A DNA stretch of 64,000 nucleotides from JAMXLJ01 sp036558745 (GCA_036558745.1 DATBEZ010000021.1:18072-82071); one strand, 5' to 3'. Shown: positions 8,047-16,674, numbered from the stretch's first letter. The notes: generated from the letters alone by a model not told the origin. Made by a program: numbers and translations.

Positions 8047-9723
8047 TCATGGGGACGGGGCCCACTGGAACCGCGCGGCCATCAAGGGCAGGTTGTTGCC
8101 GCGCCGGACCAAGGCGATGGTGGTCGAGCTCGGGATCCGTAGGCCCGAGCTCGGGACGTCGATGAGGAACCAGTGCGAGAACGCGGGCGACCAGTCGGCG
8201 AAGTACGTGACGCCACGGGCGCGCGCGTACGCGGCGATGCGATGCTTGCGCGTGGCGCGGTACGCATCGGGGTTCACGACGCCGTCGAGGTTCACCATGG
8301 TGAAGCGCTCGTCGGCCCAGTAGCTCGTTGCGCCGGTCTGCATGCCGGCGGCAACGCTGCCGTTCGGGATCTTCGACACGACCCGGCGGGCAGGCTCCGA
8401 GTAGCCGGTGGCGGCGTCGCTCGACGACAAGATGTGGTCGTTCGCGGTGAAGAAGCGCGCGGTCAGCCGCACCCCGACGAACAACGGGAACACGAGCAGC
8501 GCACACACGATCGCCATGCCGGCGTGGCGTGGCCCGAGGTGCACACGGGCAAGGCGCGCGGCGCCGAGCGCCACCAGCAGGGTGACGACCATGGCGACCG
8601 GGGCCAGGTATCGGGTGAAGTACCACGTCACGCCGAACCACGCGTAGAAGAGCAGCAGCCCGGCGGCGAACACCGGGAGCGTGGCCACGATGGGACCCGC
8701 GGAGCGTTCGCGCTCGCGCGCCGGACCGAACGACCGGGTGGAGGCGACGACCGCGGCCAGCAGCACCAAGCCGACGACCGCGACGAAGAACCCAACCGAG
8801 CCGACGGCGACGTGCGTGCCCAACTTCGTGCGGAGCCAGTTCCACACGTCGAACGGGCCGCCGGACGCGGCGCCGAGCGCGGACGAGAAGGTCGTCTCGT
8901 CGAAGTGGGTCGTGACGAGCGCGTGGGCGGCGGAACCGCTCGTCGGCACCACCGTCCCCATGTTGACCCAGGACCAGATCCACCACGGTGCCAGCACCAG
9001 CGCGCCCGCGATGCCCGACGGCACGAGGTCACGCGCTCGGCCGCGTACGAGCTGGACGATCCCGAGCAGCGCGACGAGGAGCAGGGCGTCGATCCGCGCC
9101 AGCACCGTAAGTCCCGCGACGGCACCCGCTGCGATCCACCATCGACGATCGTCCCGGTCGTTCGCGTGGATCCACACCGCGACGAGCAGCGCGTCGAGGA
9201 AGATCGCGAGCGACGTCTCGAGGCCACCGAGCGCCATGCTCAGCGCGACGGGCGAGATCGCCCACACGCCCGACGCGACGATCGCGGCGACCGACCCGGC
9301 GACGCGGTACGCGATCCAGCCGAGGACCGCGATCGTTGCCGCGTCGACGAGGACGAGGAACAAGAGGTTGATGCGGAGCGCCTGGGAACCGTCGGTGATC
9401 CAGAAGACCGGCGTCATCACGAACGCGAGCAACGGCTGGAAGCCGGTCGTGAGGGTATGACCGTCGGTCGTCGGCCCGTGCCCGTGGGCGATCGAGCGGG
9501 CGATCGTCAGGGTGTAGTAGGTGTCGTCGGGGATGAACAGCCGGTCGAGGACGACGAGCGACCGCGCGACCAGCGCGAGGCGCAGGACGAGCCCGCCGAT
9601 GGTTGCCGCCGCGACACCGATGACGGCAGGGTTGCGGGTCCGGCGTCCGGTGGAGCCCCGGGCGAGCTCGTCGGTTCGCGCGGGCGCGGCTCCGGCGACG
9701 GCTCGGGCTTCTTGCCGCACCAT
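8047..9723 (-). CDS. GT-C-type polytopic membrane glycosyltransferase-like protein
   Basis: Integral membrane protein of 558 residues with about ten or more hydrophobic segments, in the style of ArnT/dolichyl-phosphate-sugar glycosyltransferases. After a short cytoplasmic tail and first helix (VIGVAAATIGGLVLRLALVA) the first external loop carries the acidic pair in FIPDDTYYTLTIARSIAHG, where GT-C enzymes place catalytic or metal-binding acids. A soluble-looking C-terminal part (from about residue 440) contains YWADERFTMVNLDGVVN. The ATG at 9723 is 6 bp after TACACT on the minus strand, a leaderless arrangement. It would transfer a lipid-linked sugar to an exported acceptor; neither is known. 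Confidence 0.78.
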   Translation of the reverse strand: MVRQEARAVAGAAPARTDELARGSTGRRTRNPAVIGVAAATIGGLVLRLALVARSLVVLDRLFIPDDTYYTLTIARSIAHGHGPTTDGHTLTTGFQPLLAFVMTPVFWITDGSQALRINLLFLVLVDAATIAVLGWIAYRVAGSVAAIVASGVWAISPVALSMALGGLETSLAIFLDALLVAVWIHANDRDDRRWWIAAGAVAGLTVLARIDALLLVALLGIVQLVRGRARDLVPSGIAGALVLAPWWIWSWVNMGTVVPTSGSAAHALVTTHFDETTFSSALGAASGGPFDVWNWLRTKLGTHVAVGSVGFFVAVVGLVLLAAVVASTRSFGPARERERSAGPIVATLPVFAAGLLLFYAWFGVTWYFTRYLAPVAMVVTLLVALGAARLARVHLGPRHAGMAIVCALLVFPLFVGVRLTARFFTANDHILSSSDAATGYSEPARRVVSKIPNGSVAAGMQTGATSYWADERFTMVNLDGVVNPDAYRATRKHRIAAYARARGVTYFADWSPAFSHWFLIDVPSSGLRIPSSTTIALVRRGNNLPLMAARFQWAPSP

Positions 9724-9729
9724 GACAGG

Positions 9730-9735
9730 AGTGTA
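9730..9735 (-). promoter_or_regulatory. -10 element of a leaderless promoter
   Basis: On the minus strand TACACT is followed by 6 bp and the ATG at 9723, with no ribosome binding site between. Confidence 0.5.
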
Positions 9736-9813
9736 CGAGCGGGAGCCGTCGCCGCCGGATTCCGGATCGCTCTCCGGACATGGCGACCATGCTGATGGGA
9801 GACTCGACAGCCG

Positions 9814-10815
9814 ATGCAGCCGTTGACCGCGATGGACGAGCACCTCCTCCACCAGACGCCCGAACCTTTGGCGAGCGTGGTGACCGACCACCCGCACTGG
9901 CGTGAGAGCTACTTCTTCGTCGCCCACCGGCCCGACACGCGCGGCGATCTCGTCATCCTGACGATGGCGACCTACCCGCAGCGGGCCCAGATCGACTCGT
10001 TGCAGATGGGCCGTGTCGGCGGCGAGCGCGTCATCGGACTGCAGATGCGCGCCCACGACGGGGATCCGCACACCGCCGACGTCGGCGCGGCGCGCGTCGA
10101 GATCGTGCGACCCTACGAGGAGGTGCACATCTGGGCCGACGCCAAGCGCTGCGAGCTCGGCATGGATTTGACGTTCCGCGCCCGCACGAAATCGTACGGG
10201 TTGCGTCGCGGCACGATGCGCGCGGGCCGCGAGCTCATCTGGGACCAGAGCCACATGTTCCAGTCGGGGACCTACGAGGGCACCTACACCTTCCGGGGCA
10301 CGACGTACGAGATGCACGACTGGTGGGGCCAGCGCGACCACTCGTGGGGCGTGCGCGACCACGGCCGCTGCCCGCTGTGGCTCTGGTTCCAGGTGCAGCT
10401 GCCCGACGGCTTCCTCGGCGTGTGGCACTGGGAGCTGGCCAACGGCGCGCGCGTCTACACCGACGGGTGCTGGGCGCCCGCCGACGGAGGGGAGGCCGTG
10501 CCGCTCGTCGACTTCGCTCACGACGTGGAATGGGTCGACGAGAGCGGCGCGCCGGCCAAGTACGGCGAGCACGGCGACACGGTCACCGGGTTGCGTGGAA
10601 CCGCGACGTTCACGCTCGAGGGTGGGCGTCGTGTCACGGTCGAGGCCGACGGAACGTTCGACCGCCCGTACGAGCCCTTCCACCGCGGCGGGCTGAACCA
10701 GATGCAGGTCCGCACCGACGACGGGCGCGCGGGCACCGCGATCTTCGAGGTGACCGGCGCGCACCATCATCGGTACTTCCCCGACACCACCTACCCGGGA
10801 CCGCTGCCGTCATGA
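9814..10815 (+). CDS. Lipocalin/CrtC-like (AttH-type) protein of unknown function
   Basis: Soluble protein of 333 residues without signal peptide, rich in Trp, Tyr and beta-strand pattern. It resembles the AttH/hydroxyneurosporene-dehydratase (CrtC) lipocalin-like fold family, often found in actinobacterial lipid and steroid clusters. Recognisable phrases are HPHWRESYFFVAHRP near the N-terminus, GTYEGTYTFRGTTYEMHDWW, and WGQRDHSWGVRDHGRCPLW, with several conserved His/Asp/Trp that could line a hydrophobic pocket. The start is ATG 9814; a second ATG at 9832 is possible. It overlaps the next gene (kinase-like) by ATGA, indicating translational coupling. Biochemical role not established. Confidence 0.7.
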   Translation: MQPLTAMDEHLLHQTPEPLASVVTDHPHWRESYFFVAHRPDTRGDLVILTMATYPQRAQIDSLQMGRVGGERVIGLQMRAHDGDPHTADVGAARVEIVRPYEEVHIWADAKRCELGMDLTFRARTKSYGLRRGTMRAGRELIWDQSHMFQSGTYEGTYTFRGTTYEMHDWWGQRDHSWGVRDHGRCPLWLWFQVQLPDGFLGVWHWELANGARVYTDGCWAPADGGEAVPLVDFAHDVEWVDESGAPAKYGEHGDTVTGLRGTATFTLEGGRRVTVEADGTFDRPYEPFHRGGLNQMQVRTDDGRAGTAIFEVTGAHHHRYFPDTTYPGPLPS

Positions 10816-11888
10816 CGACACCGAGCACCATCGCCGCCTCGCCCGAAGCCCTGACGCCCGAGTGGCTCACCGACGCGCTCGCGTCGGCCGGCCTGCTCGA
10901 CGGCGCGACCGTCGTCGCGGTCAACGCCTCGTCCGTCGGCAGCGGCCAGATGTGCGACAGCGTGCGACTGCGCCTCACCTACGACCGGCGCACCGACGCG
11001 CCGGCCACGGTCATCGCGAAGCTTCCGGCCGCGGATCCCTCGAGCCGCGCGACCGCGATGGCGTTACGCAACTACGAGATCGAGGTGCGCTTCTACCAGC
11101 AGCTTGCACCCGAGCTCCCGGTGCGCACGCCGCACGTCCACTACGCCGACATCGACGTCGCGACCGCGAGCTTCGTGCTGTTGCTCGAAGACCTCGCGCC
11201 CGCGCAGCCCGGCGACCAGCTCACCGGTTGCTCACTCGACCACGCGGTCGTCGCCGTCGACGAGCTCGTGAAGCTGCACGCGCCCCGGTGGGACGACGCG
11301 TCGCTCGCGGAGCTCGAATGGCTCCACCGCGATCCCGAGGCTTCACGGATGTTCATGGCGGGGCTGCTCCCCAACCTCTGGGCCGGGTTCCGCGAGCGGT
11401 ACGAGGACCGGCTCGGCGCCGACGTGCACGAGACGGGCGACGCGCTCTTCGACGCGCTCGACCAGTACCTCGCGGCCGACACGACACCGTGGACCGTGAC
11501 GCACGGCGACTACCGACTCGACAACCTGCTCTTCGGCGACGGGTCGGTCGCGGTCGTCGACTGGCAGACGAGTGCGCACGGCCCTGCGCTCGGCGACGTC
11601 GCGTACTTCATCGGTGCCGGTCTGCTTCCCGACGATCGTCGCGCCCACGAGGAAGACCTCGTCCGTCGCTACCACGACGGGATCGTGGCCGCCGGTGTGC
11701 GCGACTACGACTGGGACCGCTGCTGGACCGACTACCGGCGCGGGACGTGGGGCGGGCTGATCATGGCCATCGCCGCGTCGATGCTCGTTGAGCGCACCGA
11801 GCGGGGCGACGACATGTTCATGGTCATGGCGCACCGCCACGCCCGTCACGTCCTCGACCTCGACGCGATACGTCTGCTGAAGGACTGA
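10812..11888 (+). CDS. Aminoglycoside phosphotransferase (APH)-like small-molecule kinase
   Basis: Protein-kinase-like-fold phosphotransferase of 358 residues. The ATP-binding lobe contains VIAKLPAADPSSRATAM (Lys as the likely ATP-phosphate ligand) and ELPVRTPHVHYAD. The catalytic loop is HGDYRLDNLLF (Brenner motif, catalytic Asp) and the DFG-equivalent is VAVVDWQTSAHGP (metal-binding Asp). The ATG at 10812 overlaps the preceding stop by 4 nt, so the two genes form one unit. Related actinobacterial enzymes occur beside acyl-CoA genes, where a lipid or CoA-linked substrate is often suspected. Antibiotic resistance is not implied by the sequence. Confidence 0.82.
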   Translation: MTTPSTIAASPEALTPEWLTDALASAGLLDGATVVAVNASSVGSGQMCDSVRLRLTYDRRTDAPATVIAKLPAADPSSRATAMALRNYEIEVRFYQQLAPELPVRTPHVHYADIDVATASFVLLLEDLAPAQPGDQLTGCSLDHAVVAVDELVKLHAPRWDDASLAELEWLHRDPEASRMFMAGLLPNLWAGFRERYEDRLGADVHETGDALFDALDQYLAADTTPWTVTHGDYRLDNLLFGDGSVAVVDWQTSAHGPALGDVAYFIGAGLLPDDRRAHEEDLVRRYHDGIVAAGVRDYDWDRCWTDYRRGTWGGLIMAIAASMLVERTERGDDMFMVMAHRHARHVLDLDAIRLLKD

Positions 11889-11894
11889 AGGCGA

Positions 11895-11938
11895 GGTGCG
11901 GCACTCAGGTGCGCGAACGCGTATCTGAGTGCCGCACC
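11895..11938. terminator. Long perfect hairpin between convergent genes
   Basis: Arms GGTGCGGCACTCAG (11895-11908) and CTGAGTGCCGCACC (11925-11938) pair perfectly over 14 bp around a 16-nt loop. It fills the convergent spacer between the kinase-like gene and the VOC gene. No T-tract follows either arm. The fadA5 end at 63923 has a similar structure. Confidence 0.6.
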
Positions 11939-11950
11939 GTCCGTGGGGGA

Positions 11951-12349
11951 TCAGCTCGGCGGGGCGAAGAACTCCAAGGCGATGTTGTCGGGGTCCCGGA
12001 AGCTCAGGCCGGAGCCGTACGCCGCGTCCTTGATGCCGCCGTGCTCCACACCGAGCGTGTCGAGGCGTCGCGCCCACTGCTCGAGCTGGGTGCGGTTCGC
12101 GCAGCCGAACGCCACGTGGTCGAGGCCGACGCGGTGCTCGTCGAAGGGCTCGTCGGGCCCCGGCTTCACGTGCTGGTGCAGACCGAGGAGCGTGCCGTTC
12201 CCGAGCAGGTACACGGTGTGGTGGAGGTCGGGGTCCGTGTCCTCGTCGATCACGGGCTGAGCGTCGAGGAGCGCCTCGTACCACGGAACGCTCACGGAGA
12301 GGTCGCGCACGGTGAGCGCGACATGGGTCAGCGCGGGAAACGTCGCCAT
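11951..12349 (-). CDS. VOC-superfamily (glyoxalase/dioxygenase-like) protein
   Basis: Small metal-dependent VOC-fold protein of 132 residues. The ATG at 12349 follows AAAGGA and begins MATFPALTHVALTVRDLSVS. Two beta-alpha-beta-beta-beta modules are visible: THVALTVRDLSVSVPWYEALL and GLDHVAFGCANRTQLEQWA. Candidate metal ligands are the first His (TH-VAL), the His of GLDHVAF and the Glu near the end of DPDNIALEFF, the usual VOC pattern. It is transcribed toward the kinase-like gene and ends at the hairpin above. Substrate unknown; isomerase, lyase and ring-cleaving members all look like this. Confidence 0.8.
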   Translation of the reverse strand: MATFPALTHVALTVRDLSVSVPWYEALLDAQPVIDEDTDPDLHHTVYLLGNGTLLGLHQHVKPGPDEPFDEHRVGLDHVAFGCANRTQLEQWARRLDTLGVEHGGIKDAAYGSGLSFRDPDNIALEFFAPPS

Positions 12350-12437
12350 CGGGGTCCTTTCGTCGTCGCGTGAACACCCGCGGTACGTGAGCAACGACAG
12401 CGCGGTTCTGGTGTCGCGCGTCACGCCCGAGGTGGCG

Positions 12438-13694
12438 TCACCCGGCCGCGCGACACGCGACGGCCCGGTCGAGCGACAGCTGACGCTCGCGCGCGTTCTG
12501 GGCCAAGGCCGCGGCGCGCTCGAACTCGGCCGCCGCTTCCTCGCGGCGGCCGAGCTTCTCGAGCAGATCGCCGCGCACGCTCCGCAGGAGGTGATACCGG
12601 TCGAGGGTGCCCGACTCCACGAGCTGGTCGACGAGGTCGAGCCCGGCGGCGGGGCCGAACGCCATCGAGACCGCGACCGCGCGGTTGAGCTCCACGATCG
12701 GCGACGGTGTCGCTTCGGTGAGCTCGCCGTAGAGCATCGCGACGCGTTCCCAGTCCGTCTCTCCCGGTCGGAACGCGCGCGCGTGGCACGCGGCGATCGC
12801 GGCCTGGAGCGTGTACGGACCGCGTTGCTCGGCGAGCTCCTCGGCCCGGGCCAACGACGCCAGGCCGCGGTTGATGAGGAGGCGGTCCCACTGCGTGCGA
12901 TCCTGGTCGAGGAGCAGGATCGGCTCTCCGGTCGGACCGGTCCGGGCGCGCAGGCGCGACGACTGGATCTCCATCAGCGCGAGCAATCCGTGCACCTCGG
13001 CTTCGTCGGGACCGAGCGACGCGAGCAGACGGCCGAGCCGCAGCGCGTCCGCGCACAGCTCCGGCCGGAGCCAGTCGTCGCCGGCGGTGGCCGAGTAGCC
13101 CTCGTTGTAGATGAGATAGACGACCTCGAGCACCGACGCGAGACGAGCCGCGCGATCGTCGCCGGTCGGCACCTCGAAGGGGACGCCCGCGTTCGAGATC
13201 GTCTTCTTGGCCCGCACGATGCGCTGCGCGATGGTCGCCTCGGGCAGCACGTAGGCGCGGGCGATCTCGGCCGTCGTGAGCCCGCCGACGAGACGCAACG
13301 TGAGCGCGACCCGTGCCGGGACCGGAAGCAGCGGATGGCACGCCGTGAAGATCAGTCGCAGCTGGTCGTCGTCGATGTGGTCCTCGAAGGAAACGTCGTC
13401 GAAGGGATCGTCGACCTCGGGTCCGGTTCCCAGCTGCGCGTACTTCGCCTCCCGCGTGCGGTCACGCCGGAACCGGTCGACCGCCTTGCGCTTGCCGACG
13501 GTCATGAGCCACGCGCCCGGGTTGTCGGGCGTTCCTTCGCGAGGCCACTGGCGCAACGCGTCCACCATCGCGTCCTGGGCGAGCTCCTCGGCGAGGTCGA
13601 TGTCGCCGACGTAGCGCGTCAGGCCCGCGACGATCCTCGGGAACTCGATCCGGAACACCGCTTCGGCAGCGGCGGTCGAATCGGTGGCCGGCAC
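12438..13694 (-). CDS. ECF42-type RNA polymerase sigma factor with C-terminal TPR-like domain
   Basis: Extracytoplasmic-function sigma factor of 418 residues. Region 2 (about 10-90) includes GDIDLAEELAQDAMVDALRQWP and GAWLMTVGKRKAVDRFRRD; region 4 (about 115-170) includes LPVPARVALTLRLVGGLTTAEIARAYVLPE. The remaining 240 residues form the helical TPR-like extension typical of the ECF42 group, which replaces a classical anti-sigma as regulatory domain. The start is GTG 13694. The upstream gene encodes a DGPF/YCII protein, the usual ECF42 partner, separated here by three copies of a 75-bp repeat. Promoter targets normally include the partner gene. Confidence 0.9.
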   Translation of the reverse strand: MPATDSTAAAEAVFRIEFPRIVAGLTRYVGDIDLAEELAQDAMVDALRQWPREGTPDNPGAWLMTVGKRKAVDRFRRDRTREAKYAQLGTGPEVDDPFDDVSFEDHIDDDQLRLIFTACHPLLPVPARVALTLRLVGGLTTAEIARAYVLPEATIAQRIVRAKKTISNAGVPFEVPTGDDRAARLASVLEVVYLIYNEGYSATAGDDWLRPELCADALRLGRLLASLGPDEAEVHGLLALMEIQSSRLRARTGPTGEPILLLDQDRTQWDRLLINRGLASLARAEELAEQRGPYTLQAAIAACHARAFRPGETDWERVAMLYGELTEATPSPIVELNRAVAVSMAFGPAAGLDLVDQLVESGTLDRYHLLRSVRGDLLEKLGRREEAAAEFERAAALAQNARERQLSLDRAVACRAAG

Positions 13695-13730
13695 GCCACC
13701 GATTCAACCAGCCCCGCCCTGCCGGCCACC

Positions 13731-13955
13731 GCTCGGGAGCTGACGGTCGCGCTCGCTCCGCCTTGTGCTGGCGCCATGCGGCGGAGCCGACGAGCTCCGC
13801 TCGCCGCTCGGGAGCTGATGGTCGCGCTCGCTCCGCCTTGTGCTGGCGCCATGCGGCGGAGCCGACGAGCTCCGCTCGCCGCTCGGGAGCTGATGGTCGC
13901 GCTCGCTCCGCCTTGTGCTGGCGCCATGCGGCGGAGCCGACGAGCTCCGCTCGCC
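13731..13955. repeat. Three tandem copies of a 75-bp intergenic repeat
   Basis: Copies at 13731-13805, 13806-13880 and 13881-13955; copies 2 and 3 are identical and copy 1 differs at a single base (GACGG for GATGG). Each unit begins GCTCGGGAGCTGATGGTCGC and contains GGCGCCATGCGGCGG, and the array ends at the YCII-gene stop. Its reverse complement matches the spacer 54167-54239 (shared GAGCGGCGAGCGGAGC and CGGAGCGAGCGCGACCAT blocks), so it belongs to a dispersed intergenic family. Because 75 is a multiple of three, the array keeps frames open and creates spurious ORFs. Confidence 0.92.
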
Positions 13956-13957
13956 GC

Positions 13958-14293
13958 TCAGAAGACCGGGCGGATCCGGACCTCACCCTCGCCGAGCACG
14001 CTCACGAAGCGCTTCGACCACTCGATCGCCTCGTCCTTGTCGCGGCACTCGAGAAGGGCCCAACCGCCGACCAGCTCCTTCGCCTCCGTGAAGGGACCGT
14101 CGACAACGGTGAACTGCCCGTCCTTCAACGTGATCTTGGCCCCCATCGCGGTGGGGGCGATCCCACCGGTGGCGAGGATCACGCCGGCGTTGGTCGCCTC
14201 CTCCACGAACTTGCCCATCTTCTCCATCAACTCCGGGTTCGGGGGCGGAAGCGGGGTGGACTCGTCGGCCAGGGTGTAACCGAGGAACCTCAT
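13958..14293 (-). CDS. DGPF/YCII-family protein, partner of the ECF42 sigma factor
   Basis: Dimeric alpha/beta ferredoxin-like protein of 111 residues from the YCII/DGPF family. ATG 14293 follows AAGGAG and begins MRFLGYTLADESTPLP. The family signature is intact in FTVVDGPFTEAKELVGGWA, followed by ECRDKDEAIEWSKRF. DGPF proteins are encoded next to ECF42 sigma factors and are usually their main regulon members; they have been linked to stress adaptation, though their biochemical activity is not settled. It precedes the sigma gene in the same direction across the repeat array. Confidence 0.88.
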   Translation of the reverse strand: MRFLGYTLADESTPLPPPNPELMEKMGKFVEEATNAGVILATGGIAPTAMGAKITLKDGQFTVVDGPFTEAKELVGGWALLECRDKDEAIEWSKRFVSVLGEGEVRIRPVF

Positions 14294-14576
14294 GGCGGAA
14301 CTCCTTCTCGTCGGGGTGCGCTCGTGTCGAGCGCACCTGTCGAGGCGTCGATCGACGAGCCGCCGGATCGACACGACCACGAGAGAAATTTCGCGGCGTC
14401 ACCGCCGGCGTTCGCGGTGTACCCCCGGGACTACCACGCCGGGCGTAGCGGGACCCGGGCCGACGGTCGTTCGTACGCCGCTCGGCGCACGTGAGGAGCC
14501 GCCACCGGGGCGACGACGCGGGCCGGACCGATCGTCACGATGACGGTGACGCTCTCGCCCCGGAGGTTCACCGACC

Positions 14577-15131
14577 ATGACGACCGCGCTCAGCACCTCG
14601 CCGCCGCGAGCACCGCGCACGAACGTCGCCCGCGCCGACGGGTCGAGCGCCTTCCGGCTGCGCGGCCGCGCCCACAAGGCCGCGCTCACCGCGCACGTCC
14701 TCTCGTCGGTGGGCTGGTTCGGCATCGCGGTCACCGTCGCGTTCGCCGCCATCACGGCGGGCGTGACGGACGACGCGACGCTCGCGCACGCGCTCTACCG
14801 GACCATCGAGCTCGTTCCGCTCCTCTCGATCCCGCTGGGTCTCGTCGCGGTGGCGACCGGTGCGCTGCTCGGCGTCGGGACCAAGTGGGGACTGGTCCGC
14901 CACTGGTGGGTGGTCGCGAAGATCGCGATCTCCGCCGCCGTGATCGTGACGGACGCGTTCGTCGTCGGGAGCGCGGCGCACGACGTGGCCGCCGGCGGGG
15001 CGGCCAACGGGCTGTACGGGCCCGTGATCGCGCACGTCGTCGTGCTCGCCGGCGCGACGGTGCTGTCGGTCTTCAAGCCGCGCGGTCGTACGCCGTTCGG
15101 TCGGGTCGCGACGGAGCCGGCCGCCGCATGA
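14577..15131 (+). CDS. Four-helix integral membrane protein (DUF2269-like)
   Basis: Membrane protein of 184 residues with a disordered 30-residue N-terminus and four hydrophobic helices: LTAHVLSSVGWFGIAVTVAF, YRTIELVPLLSIPLGLVAVA, HWWVVAKIAISAAVIVTD and VIAHVVVLAGATVLSVF. The overall pattern, with His in helix 1 and in the HWWVV segment, resembles DUF2269/CopD-like small membrane proteins. A CGGAGG lies 10 bp before ATG 14577. It is divergent from the YCII gene and convergent with the LLM oxidoreductase. Function unknown. Confidence 0.7.
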   Translation: MTTALSTSPPRAPRTNVARADGSSAFRLRGRAHKAALTAHVLSSVGWFGIAVTVAFAAITAGVTDDATLAHALYRTIELVPLLSIPLGLVAVATGALLGVGTKWGLVRHWWVVAKIAISAAVIVTDAFVVGSAAHDVAAGGAANGLYGPVIAHVVVLAGATVLSVFKPRGRTPFGRVATEPAAA

Positions 15132-15144
15132 CGCGCTTCGGTGG

Positions 15145-16140
15145 TCACGCGGTCGTGTGGAGCGCGGGAAGTACCGACGCGGCGAAGTCCTCGTCGGAAC
15201 GCTCGACCAGCTCGGCGTCCGCGTCGAGCGAGCCGGCGACGACGATCACCCGGTCCAAGCCCTCCGAGGCGAGCGCGGCCAGCCGCTCGGTCACTTCGGC
15301 GGCCGTCCCGACCGCCGCGAACCGGTCGACGAACTCGTCCTCGAGACGTTGAGCTGCCGGTGCGGCGGCTTCAGCGTGGCGCGCGGGGTCGTAGTCGCCG
15401 GCGAGGCGCGCGATGCCGCTGCGCGTGGCGGACGACAAGCCGTCGGCGGACGCGACCGATGCCGAGAACCGGGCAAGGATCGCGGTGCTGCCGCGCACGA
15501 GGTCGCGCGCGACGGCCCGGTCACGGTGGACGGCGACGTTCACGAACGCGCCCAACGACACGTGCGGGTTCACGGCCCGCGCGGTCGCCACGGCCCAGCG
15601 CACGCGCTCCGGCTCGGCGCCGACCGTGAAGTCGATCCGGTCCGCGTGACGGGCGGCGAGCCCGATGACGCGAGGCCCGGACGCGGCGACCGCGACGGGC
15701 ACCTTGGTGAGTCCGAGGTCCGGGACCCAGCGTATGCCGTTCGCCGTGCCGTCGCGGTCCACCTGCTCGCCGCGCAGGTACGCCTGGACCTGCGTCAGCC
15801 CGACCTCGAAGCGCTCGAGCGCGATCGGCTCTCGACCGAGCTGGGAGAGCGCGGAGTCACCGCGCCCGAGCGCGAGCACGGCGCGCCCGTTGGTCTCCGC
15901 GTGCAGCGTCGCGGCCGCGGACGCAGTGACCGCCGGATCGCGGGTCTCGGTGTTCGTGACACCCGGACCCAACGCGATCCGACCGGTCGCCGCGCCCGCG
16001 AGCGCGAGCTCCACCCAGATGTCGGCGTTGAGGTTCTGGCTGTCGGCGAGCAGGAACCCGTCGAAGCCCATGCGCTCCGCAGCGGCCGCCGCGGGTGCGA
16101 CGCGGTGCGCCCACGAGAACGAGTGCAGCCAGACCTCCAT
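15145..16140 (-). CDS. LLM-class (F420-dependent type) flavin oxidoreductase
   Basis: Luciferase-like TIM-barrel oxidoreductase of 331 residues. ATG 16140 follows GGAGGG and starts MEVWLHSFSWAHRV. Typical landmarks are MGFDGFLLADSQNLNADIWV, GRIALGPGVTNTETRDPAVTA and RAVLALGRGDSALSQLGR, the strand-loop motifs that bind flavin or F420. These enzymes transfer hydride between F420 (or FMN) and ketones, imines or activated carbons; in actinobacteria the F420 form is common. The downstream neighbour on the same strand order (16231-16617) is a monooxygenase-domain gene upstream of it, so the two could share a transcript. Substrate not predictable. Confidence 0.85.
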   Translation of the reverse strand: MEVWLHSFSWAHRVAPAAAAAERMGFDGFLLADSQNLNADIWVELALAGAATGRIALGPGVTNTETRDPAVTASAAATLHAETNGRAVLALGRGDSALSQLGREPIALERFEVGLTQVQAYLRGEQVDRDGTANGIRWVPDLGLTKVPVAVAASGPRVIGLAARHADRIDFTVGAEPERVRWAVATARAVNPHVSLGAFVNVAVHRDRAVARDLVRGSTAILARFSASVASADGLSSATRSGIARLAGDYDPARHAEAAAPAAQRLEDEFVDRFAAVGTAAEVTERLAALASEGLDRVIVVAGSLDADAELVERSDEDFAASVLPALHTTA

Positions 16141-16230
16141 CGACCCTCCGCGCGCTCGATGTCCGGCCGGTGAGGGTACGCGCCCGCGGCGCACGCGCTC
16201 TCGTGTGATCCGCGTGCGGCGCGTCGCCGC

Positions 16231-16617
16231 TCACACGTGCGAGGGCTGCGGCGCTTCGTGCTCCACCACGACCTCGTAGAGCGCGGGGCTGCTCGGGAAC
16301 GCCTCCCAGCCCGGTGCGCCGACCACGCGACGGAACTCCTCGGTGCCGTGCGCGGCCTGAAACGCCTCGAGCGACTCCCACCGGGCGACGTTGACGAAGC
16401 GGTAGTGCGCGTCGGGCGAGATGGCGCGGTGCAGCCGCAGCGACAGGTAGCCCGGCTGGGCCCGGAAGTAGCCGCTCGCCTCGGTCCACCTGGCCTGGAA
16501 CTCGTCCTCCCGTCCCACGGGCACGACGAAGCTGTTGATCAGGGTCACGCCACCCGTGTGGTCGATCGTCGGAACCGTGGCCGTGCGGCCGTCCGGGTCG
16601 GTGGTCTCCCGCATCAT
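16231..16617 (-). CDS. Antibiotic-biosynthesis-monooxygenase (ABM) domain protein
   Basis: Small dimeric alpha/beta-barrel protein of 128 residues. ATG 16617 has GAGGAGGA upstream and the coding part includes VTLINSFVVPVGREDEFQARW, GYLSLRLHRA and YRFVNVARWESLEAF, the ABM-domain pattern shared with quinone-forming monooxygenases and heme-degrading enzymes. It faces a TetR gene across a 100-bp spacer with a perfect palindrome (16645-16660), so it is the likeliest target of that regulator. The LLM oxidoreductase follows on the same strand. Confidence 0.8.
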   Translation of the reverse strand: MMRETTDPDGRTATVPTIDHTGGVTLINSFVVPVGREDEFQARWTEASGYFRAQPGYLSLRLHRAISPDAHYRFVNVARWESLEAFQAAHGTEEFRRVVGAPGWEAFPSSPALYEVVVEHEAPQPSHV

Positions 16618-16644
16618 GTCTCCTCCTCGGCTCTTCGCCGGTGT

Positions 16645-16660
16645 TTGCACAACTGTGCAA
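16645..16660. promoter_or_regulatory. Perfect palindromic operator in the ABM/TetR divergent spacer
   Basis: TTGCACA-AC-TGTGCAA: perfect 7-bp arms with a 2-bp centre, a classic TetR-type operator. It lies 28 bp before the ABM start and just upstream of the TetR promoter, so one dimer could control both directions. A second small palindrome, ACACATGTGT, follows at 16666-16675. Confidence 0.65.
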
Positions 16661-16674
16661 CGACGACACATGTG

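Noticed and set aside
8047..10770. 907-residue minus-strand protein
   Set aside because: The first 349 codons are antisense to the lipocalin-like gene at 9814; the real protein starts at ATG 9723 behind a -10 box.
13763..14494. ORFs through the 75-bp array (for example a 243-residue plus-strand frame with CWRHAAEPTSSARRS repeats)
   Set aside because: The unit is a multiple of three, so the array keeps all frames open; the repeated peptides are by-products.
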